From Caulobacter sp. UNC358MFTsu5.1 (GTDB lineage Bacteria; Pseudomonadota; Alphaproteobacteria; Caulobacterales; Caulobacteraceae), in contig NZ_JONW01000005.1 in assembly GCF_000712075.1 (NCBI RefSeq), positions 439,001-503,000 on the forward strand: a stretch of 64,000 nt of DNA, in the 5' to 3' direction. Of the stretch, positions 16,590 through 25,839 are shown piece after piece (position 1 is the stretch's first letter; each line of letters opens with the position of its first letter). Both the position numbers and the translations under genes were made by a program. A model generated the notes under the pieces. It was not told the DNA's origin, did no database searches, and was given only the letters and a program-made list of their open reading frames with translations.

Positions 16590-18278
16590 ATGGCGACCCT
16601 GAACGAACTGCTGGCCCGCTGGGCGACGCTCGGCCCGCCCGCCGAGGACGGCGCGGCGCAATTCTCCATCGTCGCGGGGAGGGAGACGACGGCCGACGCG
16701 CTTCAGGCGCTCGTCGAAGCCGCCGCACCGGGCCACGACCCCGTGGTCACGCCCGCCTTCCTCGGCGCGCTGGCGGAGGAGACCGGCGGCCGCTTCTGGA
16801 TCCTCACCTTCCCGGACCTGGACGCGCAGCGGGGCGAGACCCTGGCCTTCGAGGTCGCCCGGGCCCTGGCCAGCGAGCTGGGTCTGGAGTCCTGCCGCCC
16901 CGTGCTGGTCGACTCCCTGATCGGCCAGGCGATGGTCGATCCCACCGTGGCCGGCGCCGCGGGCCTCGTGGGCTTCTTCACCTGCAAGGGCGACAACATG
17001 GGTCCGGAGGCCCGGGGCTGGGCGCCGTGGGCCCTGGGCGTCAAGGCGGCCTGGGACGCGCACGGCAAGGGCGCGGGCGTCACCATCGCCTCGATCGACA
17101 CCGGCTACAGCGATCACGTCGAGCTGCAGGGCGTGATCAGCGCCAAGCCCCAGCTGAACCTGGTCGAGAACAACGCCAACGCGCGCGACCCGTTCTCGAC
17201 CAATGTCCCGTTCAACAACCCCGGCCACGGCACCCTGGTGGCCAGCGTCGCCGCCAGCCGCGGCGACATCGACGCCGAGGGGAACACCACGGGACCCGGC
17301 GAGATCACCGGCGCGGCGCCCGAGGCCGAGATCCTGCCCATCCGCGCCATCCGGTCGGTCGTGGACCTGCGCCAGTCGCGCATCCCCGCCGCCATCGAGC
17401 ACGCGATCGCCCAGAACTGCGACGTGATCGTCATGGCCCTCGGCAGCCCCTTCCCGATCGAACCCGTCGAGGTGGCCTTGCGGGCCGCCGTGCGCCAGGG
17501 GATCGTGGTGGTCTGCGCCGCCGGCAACTGCGTGGGCCTGGTGGTGTTCCCGGCCCGCTTCGCGCCCCTGGGACTGTCCACCGCCGTCGCCGCCGTCGAC
17601 TACCTCAAGGCCCCCTGGGAACGGACGTCCAAGGGCGACTCCGTCACCGTCAGCGCCTTCGGCGAGGCCGTGTGGGGCGCGCGCAAGCGGGACCAGGCCT
17701 CGCCCAACGACGCCGTCGCGCGCTCGGAAGGCACGACGCTGGCCACGTCGCTGACCGCCGGCGTCGCCGCGCTCTGGGTCGCCCGGCACGGCGGGCGCGC
17801 GGTCCTCAAGGCCCATGCGGCCGCGGCCGGCACGACCGTGCAGGCGATGTTCAACCGGCTGATCGCCGCCAGTGCGAGCAAGCCGTCCGGCGGATGGCCG
17901 AAGGGCATGGGGGCGGGGCTGGTGAACGCCGGCGAACTGCTGTCGCGCCCGCTGCCCGAGACCGCGACGCTCCTGGCGGACGTGCCGCTGGCCGACGACC
18001 ACGTCACGCCGCTGAAGCGGTTCCTGGGCCCGACGGCGTCCGAGATCGACGGCCTGGCGGGGCTGGAGGCGGCCGGCCTCGACGAGGGTCTGGCCGCCGA
18101 GGCGCTGTGGCGGCTCTATCGCGGCTCGGCCCGCGACCGGACCGCCGCGATCGCGGGCCAGGACGTGATCGGAGCGATGGGCGGCGCCCAGCTGACACGG
18201 TTCAACGGCCCGCCCCCGTCTCCGGACCTGGAGGCCGCCCTGGCGGGCAAGCCCCGGCTGAGGGATCTGGCCCGATAG
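16590..18278 (+). CDS. S8 subtilisin-like protein with Thr at the nucleophile position
   Basis: 562 aa with no signal peptide. GGAGG lies 7 nt before the ATG. An N-terminal ~150-residue region precedes the subtilase domain. Catalytic D170 (SIDTGYSDH), H213 (GHGTLVASVAA) and oxyanion N313 (CAAGNC) are present. The block that normally reads GTSxA reads GTTLATS, putting T383 where the Ser nucleophile belongs; S387 lies four residues on. The protein may be inactive, use Thr, or bind peptides only. About 90 residues follow the catalytic domain (LKRFLGPTASEIDGLAG onward), without a recognised domain. It forms a two-gene unit with the upstream S41 peptidase and converges on the SGNH esterase. Confidence 0.85.
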   Translation: MATLNELLARWATLGPPAEDGAAQFSIVAGRETTADALQALVEAAAPGHDPVVTPAFLGALAEETGGRFWILTFPDLDAQRGETLAFEVARALASELGLESCRPVLVDSLIGQAMVDPTVAGAAGLVGFFTCKGDNMGPEARGWAPWALGVKAAWDAHGKGAGVTIASIDTGYSDHVELQGVISAKPQLNLVENNANARDPFSTNVPFNNPGHGTLVASVAASRGDIDAEGNTTGPGEITGAAPEAEILPIRAIRSVVDLRQSRIPAAIEHAIAQNCDVIVMALGSPFPIEPVEVALRAAVRQGIVVVCAAGNCVGLVVFPARFAPLGLSTAVAAVDYLKAPWERTSKGDSVTVSAFGEAVWGARKRDQASPNDAVARSEGTTLATSLTAGVAALWVARHGGRAVLKAHAAAAGTTVQAMFNRLIAASASKPSGGWPKGMGAGLVNAGELLSRPLPETATLLADVPLADDHVTPLKRFLGPTASEIDGLAGLEAAGLDEGLAAEALWRLYRGSARDRTAAIAGQDVIGAMGGAQLTRFNGPPPSPDLEAALAGKPRLRDLAR

Positions 18279-18297
18279 CCGGCTCGGCGATGGCGCC

Positions 18298-19542
18298 TTA
18301 CCTCGCCGCCAGCAGCGCCGCGATCGGCACGGCCTCGCCCATCGCCTTGTAGCCCGCCGCCGACGGATGCAGCTGGTCGCCGGAGTCGTAGGCCGGCAGC
18401 AGCCGTTCGGGATGGGCCGGGTCGCGGGTCACGGCGTCGAAGTCGATCACCGCGTCGAAGGCGCCCGAGGTCCGGATCCAGGCATTGACCGCCTGGCGGT
18501 CGGCGTCGGCGTCCGCGTCGGAGCGGTAGACCTTGGTCCCGCCGCACGGGAGGATCGTGGCGCCCACCACGCGGATCCCGCGCTCGTGCGCCCGGGCGAT
18601 CACCTGGCGGTAGCCGGCGATCAAGCCCGCGACCACCGCCGCCCGCTTCTCGGCCGTGACCGGGCCCTCGCGCGACAGGCCGCCGATGTCGTTGATGCCG
18701 ATCAGCACGATCACCGCGCGCACGCCCGGCTGGGCCAGCACGTCGCGCTCCAGGCGCGAGAGGGCGTTGGGGCTGGTGTTGTCGGTCAGCAGGCGGTTGC
18801 CGCCGATGCCGGCGTTCAGCACCGAGACGCCCCGCGTGCGCGGATCGGCCTGCAAGCGGGCGGCCAGCACGTCGGGCCAGCGCTCGTAGACGTCGACGCC
18901 CGCCCCGGTGCCGTCGGTGATCGAGTCGCCCAGGGTGACGATCGCGCCCGCGCTTTTTTCCGCCCCTTCGACATCGACGCCCGCCAGCTGGGCCCATTGC
19001 AGCCACGTGGCCGCGCCCCGCAGGTCCGGCGCGGCCAGCTGGTCGCCGGCGGCGACATAGGCCGTGGTGCGGGCGGCTCGGTGGGCGGTGATCCGGTCGG
19101 GCGGCTGGGGCAGACGCAGGCTGACGGCGACGCGGGCCAGGCCCTGGGTCGGCAGGTCCACCGGATCGGACAGCCAGGTCGCGCCGGGCGGCACGGTCAC
19201 GCCGGCCTGGCCGCCGTCGAAGGTGACCCTCCGGTCGGTCCCGGCCGCGACCGCCGAGCCGGCCGGCGCCGCCGACAGGGCCACGTGGGCGCCGTCGATC
19301 CGCAGCGGCGCCGCCCCGAACTGGTTGGAGACCCGCAGCCGCAGGCGCGGTCCGCCCGCCGTCAGCCGCACCACCTGGCGCAGGGTGACCTCGCCGCTCG
19401 GCGATCCCGGCAGGGTCGCCGCGGCCTCGGACGGCACGGAGGCCGTCGTCCACGAGCCGATCCAGCGCGACGCCGAGACGGCCGGCCAGGCCGTCCCCAC
19501 GCACAGGGCCAGAACCAGAAGACCCGAACCGATCCGACGCAT
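18298..19542 (-). CDS. SGNH/GDSL hydrolase (carbohydrate esterase-like)
   Basis: 414 aa with a signal peptide at about residues 1-24. An N-terminal beta-domain (SRWIGSWTTA, RLRLRVSNQFG) precedes the SGNH core. Block I is TLGDSITDG with S207, block II is NAGIGGNRLL, block III is VLIGINDIGG and block V is DQLHPSAAGY with D389 and H392. Such enzymes remove acetyl or other acyl groups from polysaccharides. It is divergent from a rhamnogalacturonan lyase-like gene, so pectin deacetylation is a reasonable but unproven inference. Confidence 0.9.
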   Translation of the reverse strand: MRRIGSGLLVLALCVGTAWPAVSASRWIGSWTTASVPSEAAATLPGSPSGEVTLRQVVRLTAGGPRLRLRVSNQFGAAPLRIDGAHVALSAAPAGSAVAAGTDRRVTFDGGQAGVTVPPGATWLSDPVDLPTQGLARVAVSLRLPQPPDRITAHRAARTTAYVAAGDQLAAPDLRGAATWLQWAQLAGVDVEGAEKSAGAIVTLGDSITDGTGAGVDVYERWPDVLAARLQADPRTRGVSVLNAGIGGNRLLTDNTSPNALSRLERDVLAQPGVRAVIVLIGINDIGGLSREGPVTAEKRAAVVAGLIAGYRQVIARAHERGIRVVGATILPCGGTKVYRSDADADADRQAVNAWIRTSGAFDAVIDFDAVTRDPAHPERLLPAYDSGDQLHPSAAGYKAMGEAVPIAALLAAR

Positions 19543-19551
19543 CGCGCTCTC

Positions 19552-19612
19552 CCCGATATCTCATAAAATGGATTGACGTTACAGAATATGGAATTAGCGT
19601 CGCTGGCAAGAT
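19552..19612. promoter_or_regulatory. AT-rich divergent promoter region with repeated ATGGA motifs
   Basis: The only AT-rich stretch between the esterase and lyase genes. ATGGATTGACGT and ATGGAATTAGCGT form an imperfect direct repeat, and GACGTTA and TAGCGTC form an imperfect inverted pair. A GntR- or IclR-type operator is possible; none is assigned. Confidence 0.35.
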
Positions 19613-19664
19613 CGCGCTTTCCGGCCGTCGGCGCCGAAGACGGCGCACGAAGAGGAAGCGCGCC

Positions 19665-22367
19665 ATGAACACCCCCACACGACGTGACGTGCTGGTGCAA
19701 ACCGCCCTGGCCGGAGCCCTGGTCAGCCTGTCGGGCAAGGCCCTGGCCGCCGCCCCGGCCAAAGGCGCGCCGCTCCCGCCGACCGAGGTCCGCTGGATCG
19801 ACGACAAGGCGCCGGGGTTGAACGCCGGCCAGACCTGGGGCGTCCCGTGGCCGCAGGGCGCGTTCAAGCCCAAGCAGCCGTTCCTGGCCCGCGACGCGGC
19901 CGGGGCCGAGGTGGCCCTGCAGACCTGGCCCCTGGCCTATTGGCCGGACGGCTCGCTGAAGTGGACCGGTCACGCGGTCCCAGCGGGCGACCTGGGCCAG
20001 CGCCTGACCATCGCGCCGGGCAAGACCGGCCTTGCCGCAGCCGGCGTCCGCGTGACCGAGACCCCGGCCGCCGTCGAGGTCTCGACCGGCCCGGCCACCT
20101 GGCGCTTCCCGCGCGACGGCTCGGCCCTGATCGCCTCGGCGACCCGGGGCGGCCGCGAAGTGCTGCGCAACGTCCGCCTCGTCCTCCAGACCCAGGACGC
20201 GCCCGAGATCGAGCAGTCACCCGTGGGCCGCAAGACCTTCGAGAGCGTGCTCGACAAGGTGACCGTGGAGCAGTCCGGTCCCGTCCGGGCGGTGATCCGG
20301 ATCGAGGGCCGCCACAAGAACGGTGACCGCGCCTGGGCCCCGTTCATCGTGCGGTTCTACGCCTATGCCGGCGCCGACTCCCTGCGGATGCTGCACACCT
20401 TCATCTTCGACGGCGACGCGGCCAAGGACTTCATCTGCGGCCTGGGCGTGACCGCCGACGTGCCGATGACCGACGCGGCCTATGACCGGCACGTCCGCTT
20501 CACCGGCCAGGACGGCGGCCTGTGGGCCGAGGCGGTCAAGCCGCTGACCGGCCTGCGCCGCGATCCCGGCAAGGCGTTCCGCGAGGCCCAGATCGCCGGC
20601 CGCAAGGTCCCTGCCCTCGACCAGATGGCCGCCCCGGTGCGCTCGTCCCTGCATCTGATCCCCGACTGGGGCGACTTCCTGCTGTCGCAGCCCACCGCCG
20701 ACGGCTTCACCATCCGCAAGCGCACCGCGCCCGGGCACGCCTGGATCCCGTCCGACGGCGGCCAGCGGGCCAGCGGCGTGGCCTATGTGGGCGGCGCCGC
20801 CGGCGGCGCGGCGATCGGCCTCTGCAACTTCTGGCGCGCCCCGCCCACCGCCCTGGAGGTCCTGGGCGCGGCCGGCGACACCGCCCGCCTGACCGCCTGG
20901 CTGTGGTCGCCCGACGCTCCGGTGATGGACACCCGATTCTATCACGACGGCATGGGCATGGAGACGCACGCCCAGGAGACCGAAGGCCTCAACATCACCT
21001 ACGAGGACTACGAAAAGAACTGGGGCACGCCGACCGGCGTCGCCCGCACCTCGGAGCTGCGGCTGTGGGCGCTGGAGGCCACGCCGACCCGCGACCAGTT
21101 CCCGAAGATGGCCCAGTTGAACGACAAGCCGCCCCGCCTGATGACCACGCCCGAGCGCCTCCATGCGGCCGGGGTGCTAGGCGCCTGGAGCCTGGTTGAC
21201 CGCAGCACGCCGGCCCGGGCCCGGATCGAGGACCGCCAGGACCAGCTGCTGAACTACTATCTGGGCCAGATCGAGCAGCGCCGCTGGTACGGCTTCTGGA
21301 ACTACGGCGACTTCATGCACAGCTACGACGTCGACCGCCACGTCTGGCGCTACGACATCGGCGGCTTCGCCTGGGACAATTCGGAACTGTCGACCGACCT
21401 GTGGCTGTGGCTCAGCTACCTGCGCGGCGGCCGGGCCGACGTGTTCCGCATGGCCGAGGCCATGACCCGCCATACCGGCGAGGTCGACGTCTATCACGTG
21501 GGTCCCTACCGGGGCCTGGGCACCCGGCACGGCGTGCAGCACTGGGGCGACAGCTCCAAGCAGCCCCGGGTCAGCAACGCCATCTACCGCCGCATCTATT
21601 ATTACCTGACCGCCGACGAGCGGGCGGGCGACCTGATGCGGGCCCTGACCGACGGCGACGAGTCGCTGACCCGCGTCGACATCGGCCGCAAGCTGGGCGA
21701 CGACGGCTGGCCCAAGGGCGAGGTCCGCGCCTCGTTCGGCACCGACTGGAGCTCGCTGTGCGGCGCCTGGTTCACCGAGTGGGAACGCACCGGCGACCCG
21801 CGCTGGCGCGACCGGATCGTGGGCGGCATGAAGACCATCGCCGCCCTGCAGAAGCAGTGGTTCGCCGGCAGCGCCACCTACGACGTCAAGACCGGCAGGT
21901 TCTCCGGGGCGGGCGACAAGCTGGCGGTCTCGCATCTGAACGCGGCGTTCGGCGCCCCCGAGATCCATGTCGAGATGTTGTCGCTGATCCGCGAGCCCGC
22001 CTACGACAAGGCGTGGCTGGACTATTGCCGCTGGTACAACGCCTCGCGCGAGGAGCAGACGGCCCAGTTCGGCCAGGCGCTGGGCGGCAACGGCCTGCGC
22101 CAGGGGCATTCCCGCCTTACCGCCTACGCCGCCTCGCGCCTGGGCGACAAGGCCCTGGCCCAGCGGGCCTGGAAGGAGTTCTTCGGCCGCGGCGTGGTCG
22201 AAGACCTGAACCTGTCGACCGCCACCAGGCACTACGCCGGACCCGACGTCCTCAACCCCATCGACGAGGCCGCCGGGGTCACCACCAACGGCACGGCGCA
22301 ATGGGGCCTGGCGGCGATCATGAACCTGGCCCTGGTGGCCGACGCCCTTCCGGCGAGCGAGGGGTAG
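19665..22367 (+). CDS. Exo-rhamnogalacturonan lyase family protein (PL26 / PcRGLX-YetA type)
   Basis: 900 aa. The N-terminus is a Tat-like signal (TRRDVLVQTALAGALVSLSG, cleavage near ALAAA). It is followed by the RIFT-barrel N-domain typical of PcRGLX/YetA proteins (RWIDDKAPGLNAGQTWGVPW, LAYWPDGSLKWTGHA). The central region (WNYGDFMHSYDVDRHVWRYD, GVQHWGDSSKQPR) fits an alpha/alpha barrel. Family members cleave the rhamnogalacturonan-I backbone from the chain end by beta-elimination, but many are uncharacterised. Divergent from an SGNH esterase, together they form a small RG-I locus. A repeat hairpin starts 3 bp after the stop. Export as a folded protein to the periplasm is expected. Confidence 0.82.
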   Translation: MNTPTRRDVLVQTALAGALVSLSGKALAAAPAKGAPLPPTEVRWIDDKAPGLNAGQTWGVPWPQGAFKPKQPFLARDAAGAEVALQTWPLAYWPDGSLKWTGHAVPAGDLGQRLTIAPGKTGLAAAGVRVTETPAAVEVSTGPATWRFPRDGSALIASATRGGREVLRNVRLVLQTQDAPEIEQSPVGRKTFESVLDKVTVEQSGPVRAVIRIEGRHKNGDRAWAPFIVRFYAYAGADSLRMLHTFIFDGDAAKDFICGLGVTADVPMTDAAYDRHVRFTGQDGGLWAEAVKPLTGLRRDPGKAFREAQIAGRKVPALDQMAAPVRSSLHLIPDWGDFLLSQPTADGFTIRKRTAPGHAWIPSDGGQRASGVAYVGGAAGGAAIGLCNFWRAPPTALEVLGAAGDTARLTAWLWSPDAPVMDTRFYHDGMGMETHAQETEGLNITYEDYEKNWGTPTGVARTSELRLWALEATPTRDQFPKMAQLNDKPPRLMTTPERLHAAGVLGAWSLVDRSTPARARIEDRQDQLLNYYLGQIEQRRWYGFWNYGDFMHSYDVDRHVWRYDIGGFAWDNSELSTDLWLWLSYLRGGRADVFRMAEAMTRHTGEVDVYHVGPYRGLGTRHGVQHWGDSSKQPRVSNAIYRRIYYYLTADERAGDLMRALTDGDESLTRVDIGRKLGDDGWPKGEVRASFGTDWSSLCGAWFTEWERTGDPRWRDRIVGGMKTIAALQKQWFAGSATYDVKTGRFSGAGDKLAVSHLNAAFGAPEIHVEMLSLIREPAYDKAWLDYCRWYNASREEQTAQFGQALGGNGLRQGHSRLTAYAASRLGDKALAQRAWKEFFGRGVVEDLNLSTATRHYAGPDVLNPIDEAAGVTTNGTAQWGLAAIMNLALVADALPASEG

Positions 22368-22369
22368 AG

Positions 22370-22451
22370 TTGGGGACATGCCCTTGCGGCGTGTCCCCAA
22401 ATCCAGGCGCCGCGCTTGACGATGGGGACGCGCGGCAAGGGCGCGTCCCCA
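22370..22451. repeat. Double GGGGAC hairpin element (REP/BIME-like)
   Basis: Two adjacent hairpins. The first spans 22370-22399 (arms TTGGGGACATGCC and GGCGTGTCCCCAA, one mismatch). The second spans 22423-22451 (perfect arms TGGGGACGCGC and GCGCGTCCCCA). The two halves are also inverted copies of each other at about 23 of 27 positions. It directly follows the PL26 stop. The end sequence is shared with the element at 31131-31200. Confidence 0.7.
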
Positions 22452-22458
22452 GCCTCGG

Positions 22459-22533
22459 CTCGGTATCCAGCGACACACTTCCGAAACACTTCATCGCTTT
22501 CGGACAGTCCAGCTTATCGACGTCGATACCGAG
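22459..22533. promoter_or_regulatory. Palindromes upstream of the autotransporter gene
   Basis: TATCGACGTCGATA (22515-22528) is a perfect 14-bp palindrome. CTCGGTATC (22459-22467) and GATACCGAG (22525-22533) are perfect 9-bp complements. They are the likely regulatory sites for the gene starting at 22594. Confidence 0.45.
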
Positions 22534-22593
22534 GGGTCATCCAGGAGCCACGGCGGCGCTCTAGCCAGGGACGGCACGCAGCACAGGCCGTCC

Positions 22594-25500
22594 ATGTCCC
22601 GCAAATTCCTCGCCACGGCCGCCTTGGCCCCTCTGCTGATCTGCGGAGGAAAGGCGGTCGCCGAAACCCAGGTCACCAGCAGTTCGCGCACCACGCCGAT
22701 CGCCACCTCCACCGCCAATTCGGGGGCGGCCGACGACGTCAAGATCACCAGCGACGGCGCGATCACCCTCTCCAGCTCCGGCGCGATCGCCACGCTGGAC
22801 AGCGACAACACCCTGACCAACGCCGGCTCGTTGAGCAGCGTGGGCGTCAACGACTCCATCGGCGTGCTGGTGCTGGGCGGCCATACGGGCACGCTGCTCA
22901 ACAGCGCCACGATCAGCCTGACCGAGGACTACGACTACACCGACGACGACGACGACGGCGACTATGACGGCCTGTTCGCCAAGGGTTCGGGCCGCTACGG
23001 CATCCGGGTGACCGGGACCGATCCGTTCGTCGGCACGATCACCAACGACTCGACGGGCGCGATCACCATCGAGGGCAACGACTCGGCGGGCATCAGCCTG
23101 GAGACAGCCCTGACCGGCTCGCTGCTGCACGCCGGGACGATCAGCGTGGTCGGCGACCGCAGCTACGGCGTCCACACGACGGGGACGATCAGCGGCAACC
23201 TGACCAGCACCGGCTCGATCAGCGTGACCGGCGCCGGCGACGTCGGCCTGGCGGTCGACGGCGACGTCGGCGGCGTGCTCGCCATCCAGGGCACGATCTA
23301 TTCGACCGGCTACCGCGTCACCAGCCGCTACACCGATCCGGACGACGAGGCGTTGCTGGACGCCGACGACCTGCTGCAGGGCGGCGGCGGCGTGAAGGTC
23401 ACGGCCAATGTCGCCGGCGGCGTGCTGCTGGACGTCCCGCCCACCGACACCAACGACGACACCTCCGACGACGAGGACGGCGACGGGACCACCGACAGCA
23501 GCGAGGGCTCGGCCGCGATCACCGCCTACGGCTCGGCCCCGGCCCTGCTGATCGGTTCTGACACCCGGTCCGTCACCCTGGGCGCGGTCGGGACCGGCGA
23601 GGACGCCTACGGCCTGATCATCCGGGGCTCGGTGACGGCGGCGGGCGTCCACGACGGGATCAGCGCCACGGGCGTGCAGCTGGGCGGCGACGCCGGCCAG
23701 TCGACGATCATCACCGGCGGGGTGAAGGTCAGCGGCTCGATCGCGGCCAGCGCCTACGAGGGCGACGCCGTCGCCCTGAAGCTGAACGCCGGAGCCGTGG
23801 CCGACACCCTTTGGAACACCGGCTCGATCGCCGCCTCGGTCACCGGCGACACCGCCGTCACCGCCAAGGCCGTCAGCATCGGCGCCGGGTCGGTGATGAC
23901 CAGCATCACCAACGCCGGGGTCATCAGCGCCACCGTCGGCGGCGAGGGCGGCTCGTCCTACGCCATCATCGACGAGACCGGCGGCCTGAAGACCATCACC
24001 AACACCGGCTCGATCGCGGCCTATGTGGTCGCCACGGACGACGAATACGATACCGACGACGACGACACCGACGCCAGCAACGAGGTGATCCACGGCCTGG
24101 CCACGGCCATCGACGTGTCGAAGAACACCACCGGCGTGACCATCGTCCAGTCGGGGGTCAACGACGGCGACGACGGCGACGACGGGGTGGCCGACACCGA
24201 CACGGACGGCGACGGCGTGGACGACGCCGACGAGCCGATGATCCGCGGCCGGGTGGTGCTGGGCTCGGGCGCCGACAGCCTGTCGATCCTGAACGGCGGC
24301 CTGATCGGCGACGTCTGGTTCGGCGACGGCGCCGACAAGCTGACCATCGACGGCACCGGCTACATGATCGGCGCCCTGCACGACAGCGACGGCCTGCTGG
24401 ACATCAAGGTGGGCAACGGCTCGCTGGGCCTGACCAATACCGAGACCATCAAGGCCACCAGCCTGACCCTGGGCGCCGACAGCGTGCTGGTCTTCACGGT
24501 CGACCCGGCGGCCGGGACCCAGACCAAGCTGGTGGTCGACACCGCCACGGTCGAGACCGGCGCCTCGCTGGGCCTGAACTTCAAGAGCCTGCTGACGACG
24601 CCGACGACCTACACCGTGATCCAGGCGAACAACCTGACCGCCGGGACGATCGACCAGGACCTGCTGGGCCACGTGGCCTACATGTACGTCGCCAACGGCT
24701 ACGCCTCGGGCAACGACGTCAATATCGACGTGCGGCGGCGCACGGCGGCCGAGGCCTCGCTGTCGCGCAGCCAGACCGCCGCCTACGACGCGGTGTTCGC
24801 GGCCCTGTCCAACGACGACGACATCGCCACTGCCTTCCTGAACCAGAGCACCCGCGACGGTTTCCTCAGCGTCTACGACCAGATGCTGCCCAGCCAGGGC
24901 GAGGGCCTGTTCGCGGCCCTGCAGACCGTGCAGCAGCAGATCTCGGCGGCCACGGCCAACCGTCCCGATCCCGGCGACCGCTACGGGCCCGACAGCGTCT
25001 GGCTCCAGGAGATCAACGTCCTGGTCCGCCGCGAGGACGGCGACACCCAGGGGTCGGACACCCAGGCCCTGGGCATGGTCGCCGGCTACGAGGCGATGGG
25101 CGACGCCGGCGGGGCGCTGGGCGTGACCCTGGCGGCGGTCAGCCTGGAGGAGCACGACACGGTCGCCAAGCTGGGCGAGAAGACCACCGCCTCGATCCTG
25201 CAGGCCGGCCTCTACTGGCGGCGCTCGGTCGGCGGCTGGCGGTTCAACCTCGGCGGCGGGGCCGGCTACAGCCGCTTCAACGGCGACCGCGGCCTGGTCA
25301 CCGCCGACGTCGACGGCGATGGCACGGCCGACGTCAGCATCACCAACACCGCCGCCTGGAACGGCATGGTGGCCAACGCCTTCGCCGGCGTGGCCTACGA
25401 GGCGCGGCTGGGCGACGTCTACCTGCGCCCCGAGGGCCGGCTGGACTATGTCTGGCTGTGGGAAGGCGAGCGCAAGGAGCACGGCGGGGGCGCCGGCTTC

Positions 25501-25836
25501 GACCTGACCGTCGCCTCGCGCGAGGCCGACAACCTCAGCGGCGACGTGGGCCTGGTGCTGGGCAAGTCGTACGGCAAGGACGTCTGGGTGCGGCCCGAGC
25601 TGCGGGTCGGCTATCGCAAGACCCTGGCCGGGGCCATGGGCGACACCATCGCCAGCTTCACGGGCGGCACGCCCTTCACCCTGCTGGCCGACAACGACCG
25701 GGACGGGGCGGTGACCCTGGGCTTCGCCCTGCGCGCCGGTTCGGCCCTGTCCTACGTGGCCCTCGAAGGCGGGGCCGAGGCTTCGCGGAAGCAGACCAAA
25801 TACACCATGCGGCTGACAGGGAGGGCGATGTTCTAG
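22594..25836 (+). CDS. Autotransporter (type Va) with Asp-rich passenger segments
   Basis: 1080 aa. Signal peptide at about 1-23 (ends GKAVAE). The passenger to about residue 790 is built of Gly/Ser/Thr-rich beta-helix repeats (ITNDSTGAITIEGND, SLLHAGTISVVGDRSYGV). Four acidic inserts resemble calcium-binding DxDxDG or thrombospondin type 3 loops: YDYTDDDDDGDYDG, DTNDDTSDDEDGDGTTD, DDEYDTDDDDTDASNE and DTDTDGDGVDDADEP. The C-terminal ~280 residues form the translocator barrel (SVWLQEINVLVRRED onward) and end in F. It is probably a surface adhesin or matrix protein stabilised by calcium. An OmpR-type regulator begins 3 bp after its stop. No clear ribosome site is seen before the ATG. Confidence 0.9.
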   Translation: MSRKFLATAALAPLLICGGKAVAETQVTSSSRTTPIATSTANSGAADDVKITSDGAITLSSSGAIATLDSDNTLTNAGSLSSVGVNDSIGVLVLGGHTGTLLNSATISLTEDYDYTDDDDDGDYDGLFAKGSGRYGIRVTGTDPFVGTITNDSTGAITIEGNDSAGISLETALTGSLLHAGTISVVGDRSYGVHTTGTISGNLTSTGSISVTGAGDVGLAVDGDVGGVLAIQGTIYSTGYRVTSRYTDPDDEALLDADDLLQGGGGVKVTANVAGGVLLDVPPTDTNDDTSDDEDGDGTTDSSEGSAAITAYGSAPALLIGSDTRSVTLGAVGTGEDAYGLIIRGSVTAAGVHDGISATGVQLGGDAGQSTIITGGVKVSGSIAASAYEGDAVALKLNAGAVADTLWNTGSIAASVTGDTAVTAKAVSIGAGSVMTSITNAGVISATVGGEGGSSYAIIDETGGLKTITNTGSIAAYVVATDDEYDTDDDDTDASNEVIHGLATAIDVSKNTTGVTIVQSGVNDGDDGDDGVADTDTDGDGVDDADEPMIRGRVVLGSGADSLSILNGGLIGDVWFGDGADKLTIDGTGYMIGALHDSDGLLDIKVGNGSLGLTNTETIKATSLTLGADSVLVFTVDPAAGTQTKLVVDTATVETGASLGLNFKSLLTTPTTYTVIQANNLTAGTIDQDLLGHVAYMYVANGYASGNDVNIDVRRRTAAEASLSRSQTAAYDAVFAALSNDDDIATAFLNQSTRDGFLSVYDQMLPSQGEGLFAALQTVQQQISAATANRPDPGDRYGPDSVWLQEINVLVRREDGDTQGSDTQALGMVAGYEAMGDAGGALGVTLAAVSLEEHDTVAKLGEKTTASILQAGLYWRRSVGGWRFNLGGGAGYSRFNGDRGLVTADVDGDGTADVSITNTAAWNGMVANAFAGVAYEARLGDVYLRPEGRLDYVWLWEGERKEHGGGAGFDLTVASREADNLSGDVGLVLGKSYGKDVWVRPELRVGYRKTLAGAMGDTIASFTGGTPFTLLADNDRDGAVTLGFALRAGSALSYVALEGGAEASRKQTKYTMRLTGRAMF

Positions 25837-25839
25837 CCC

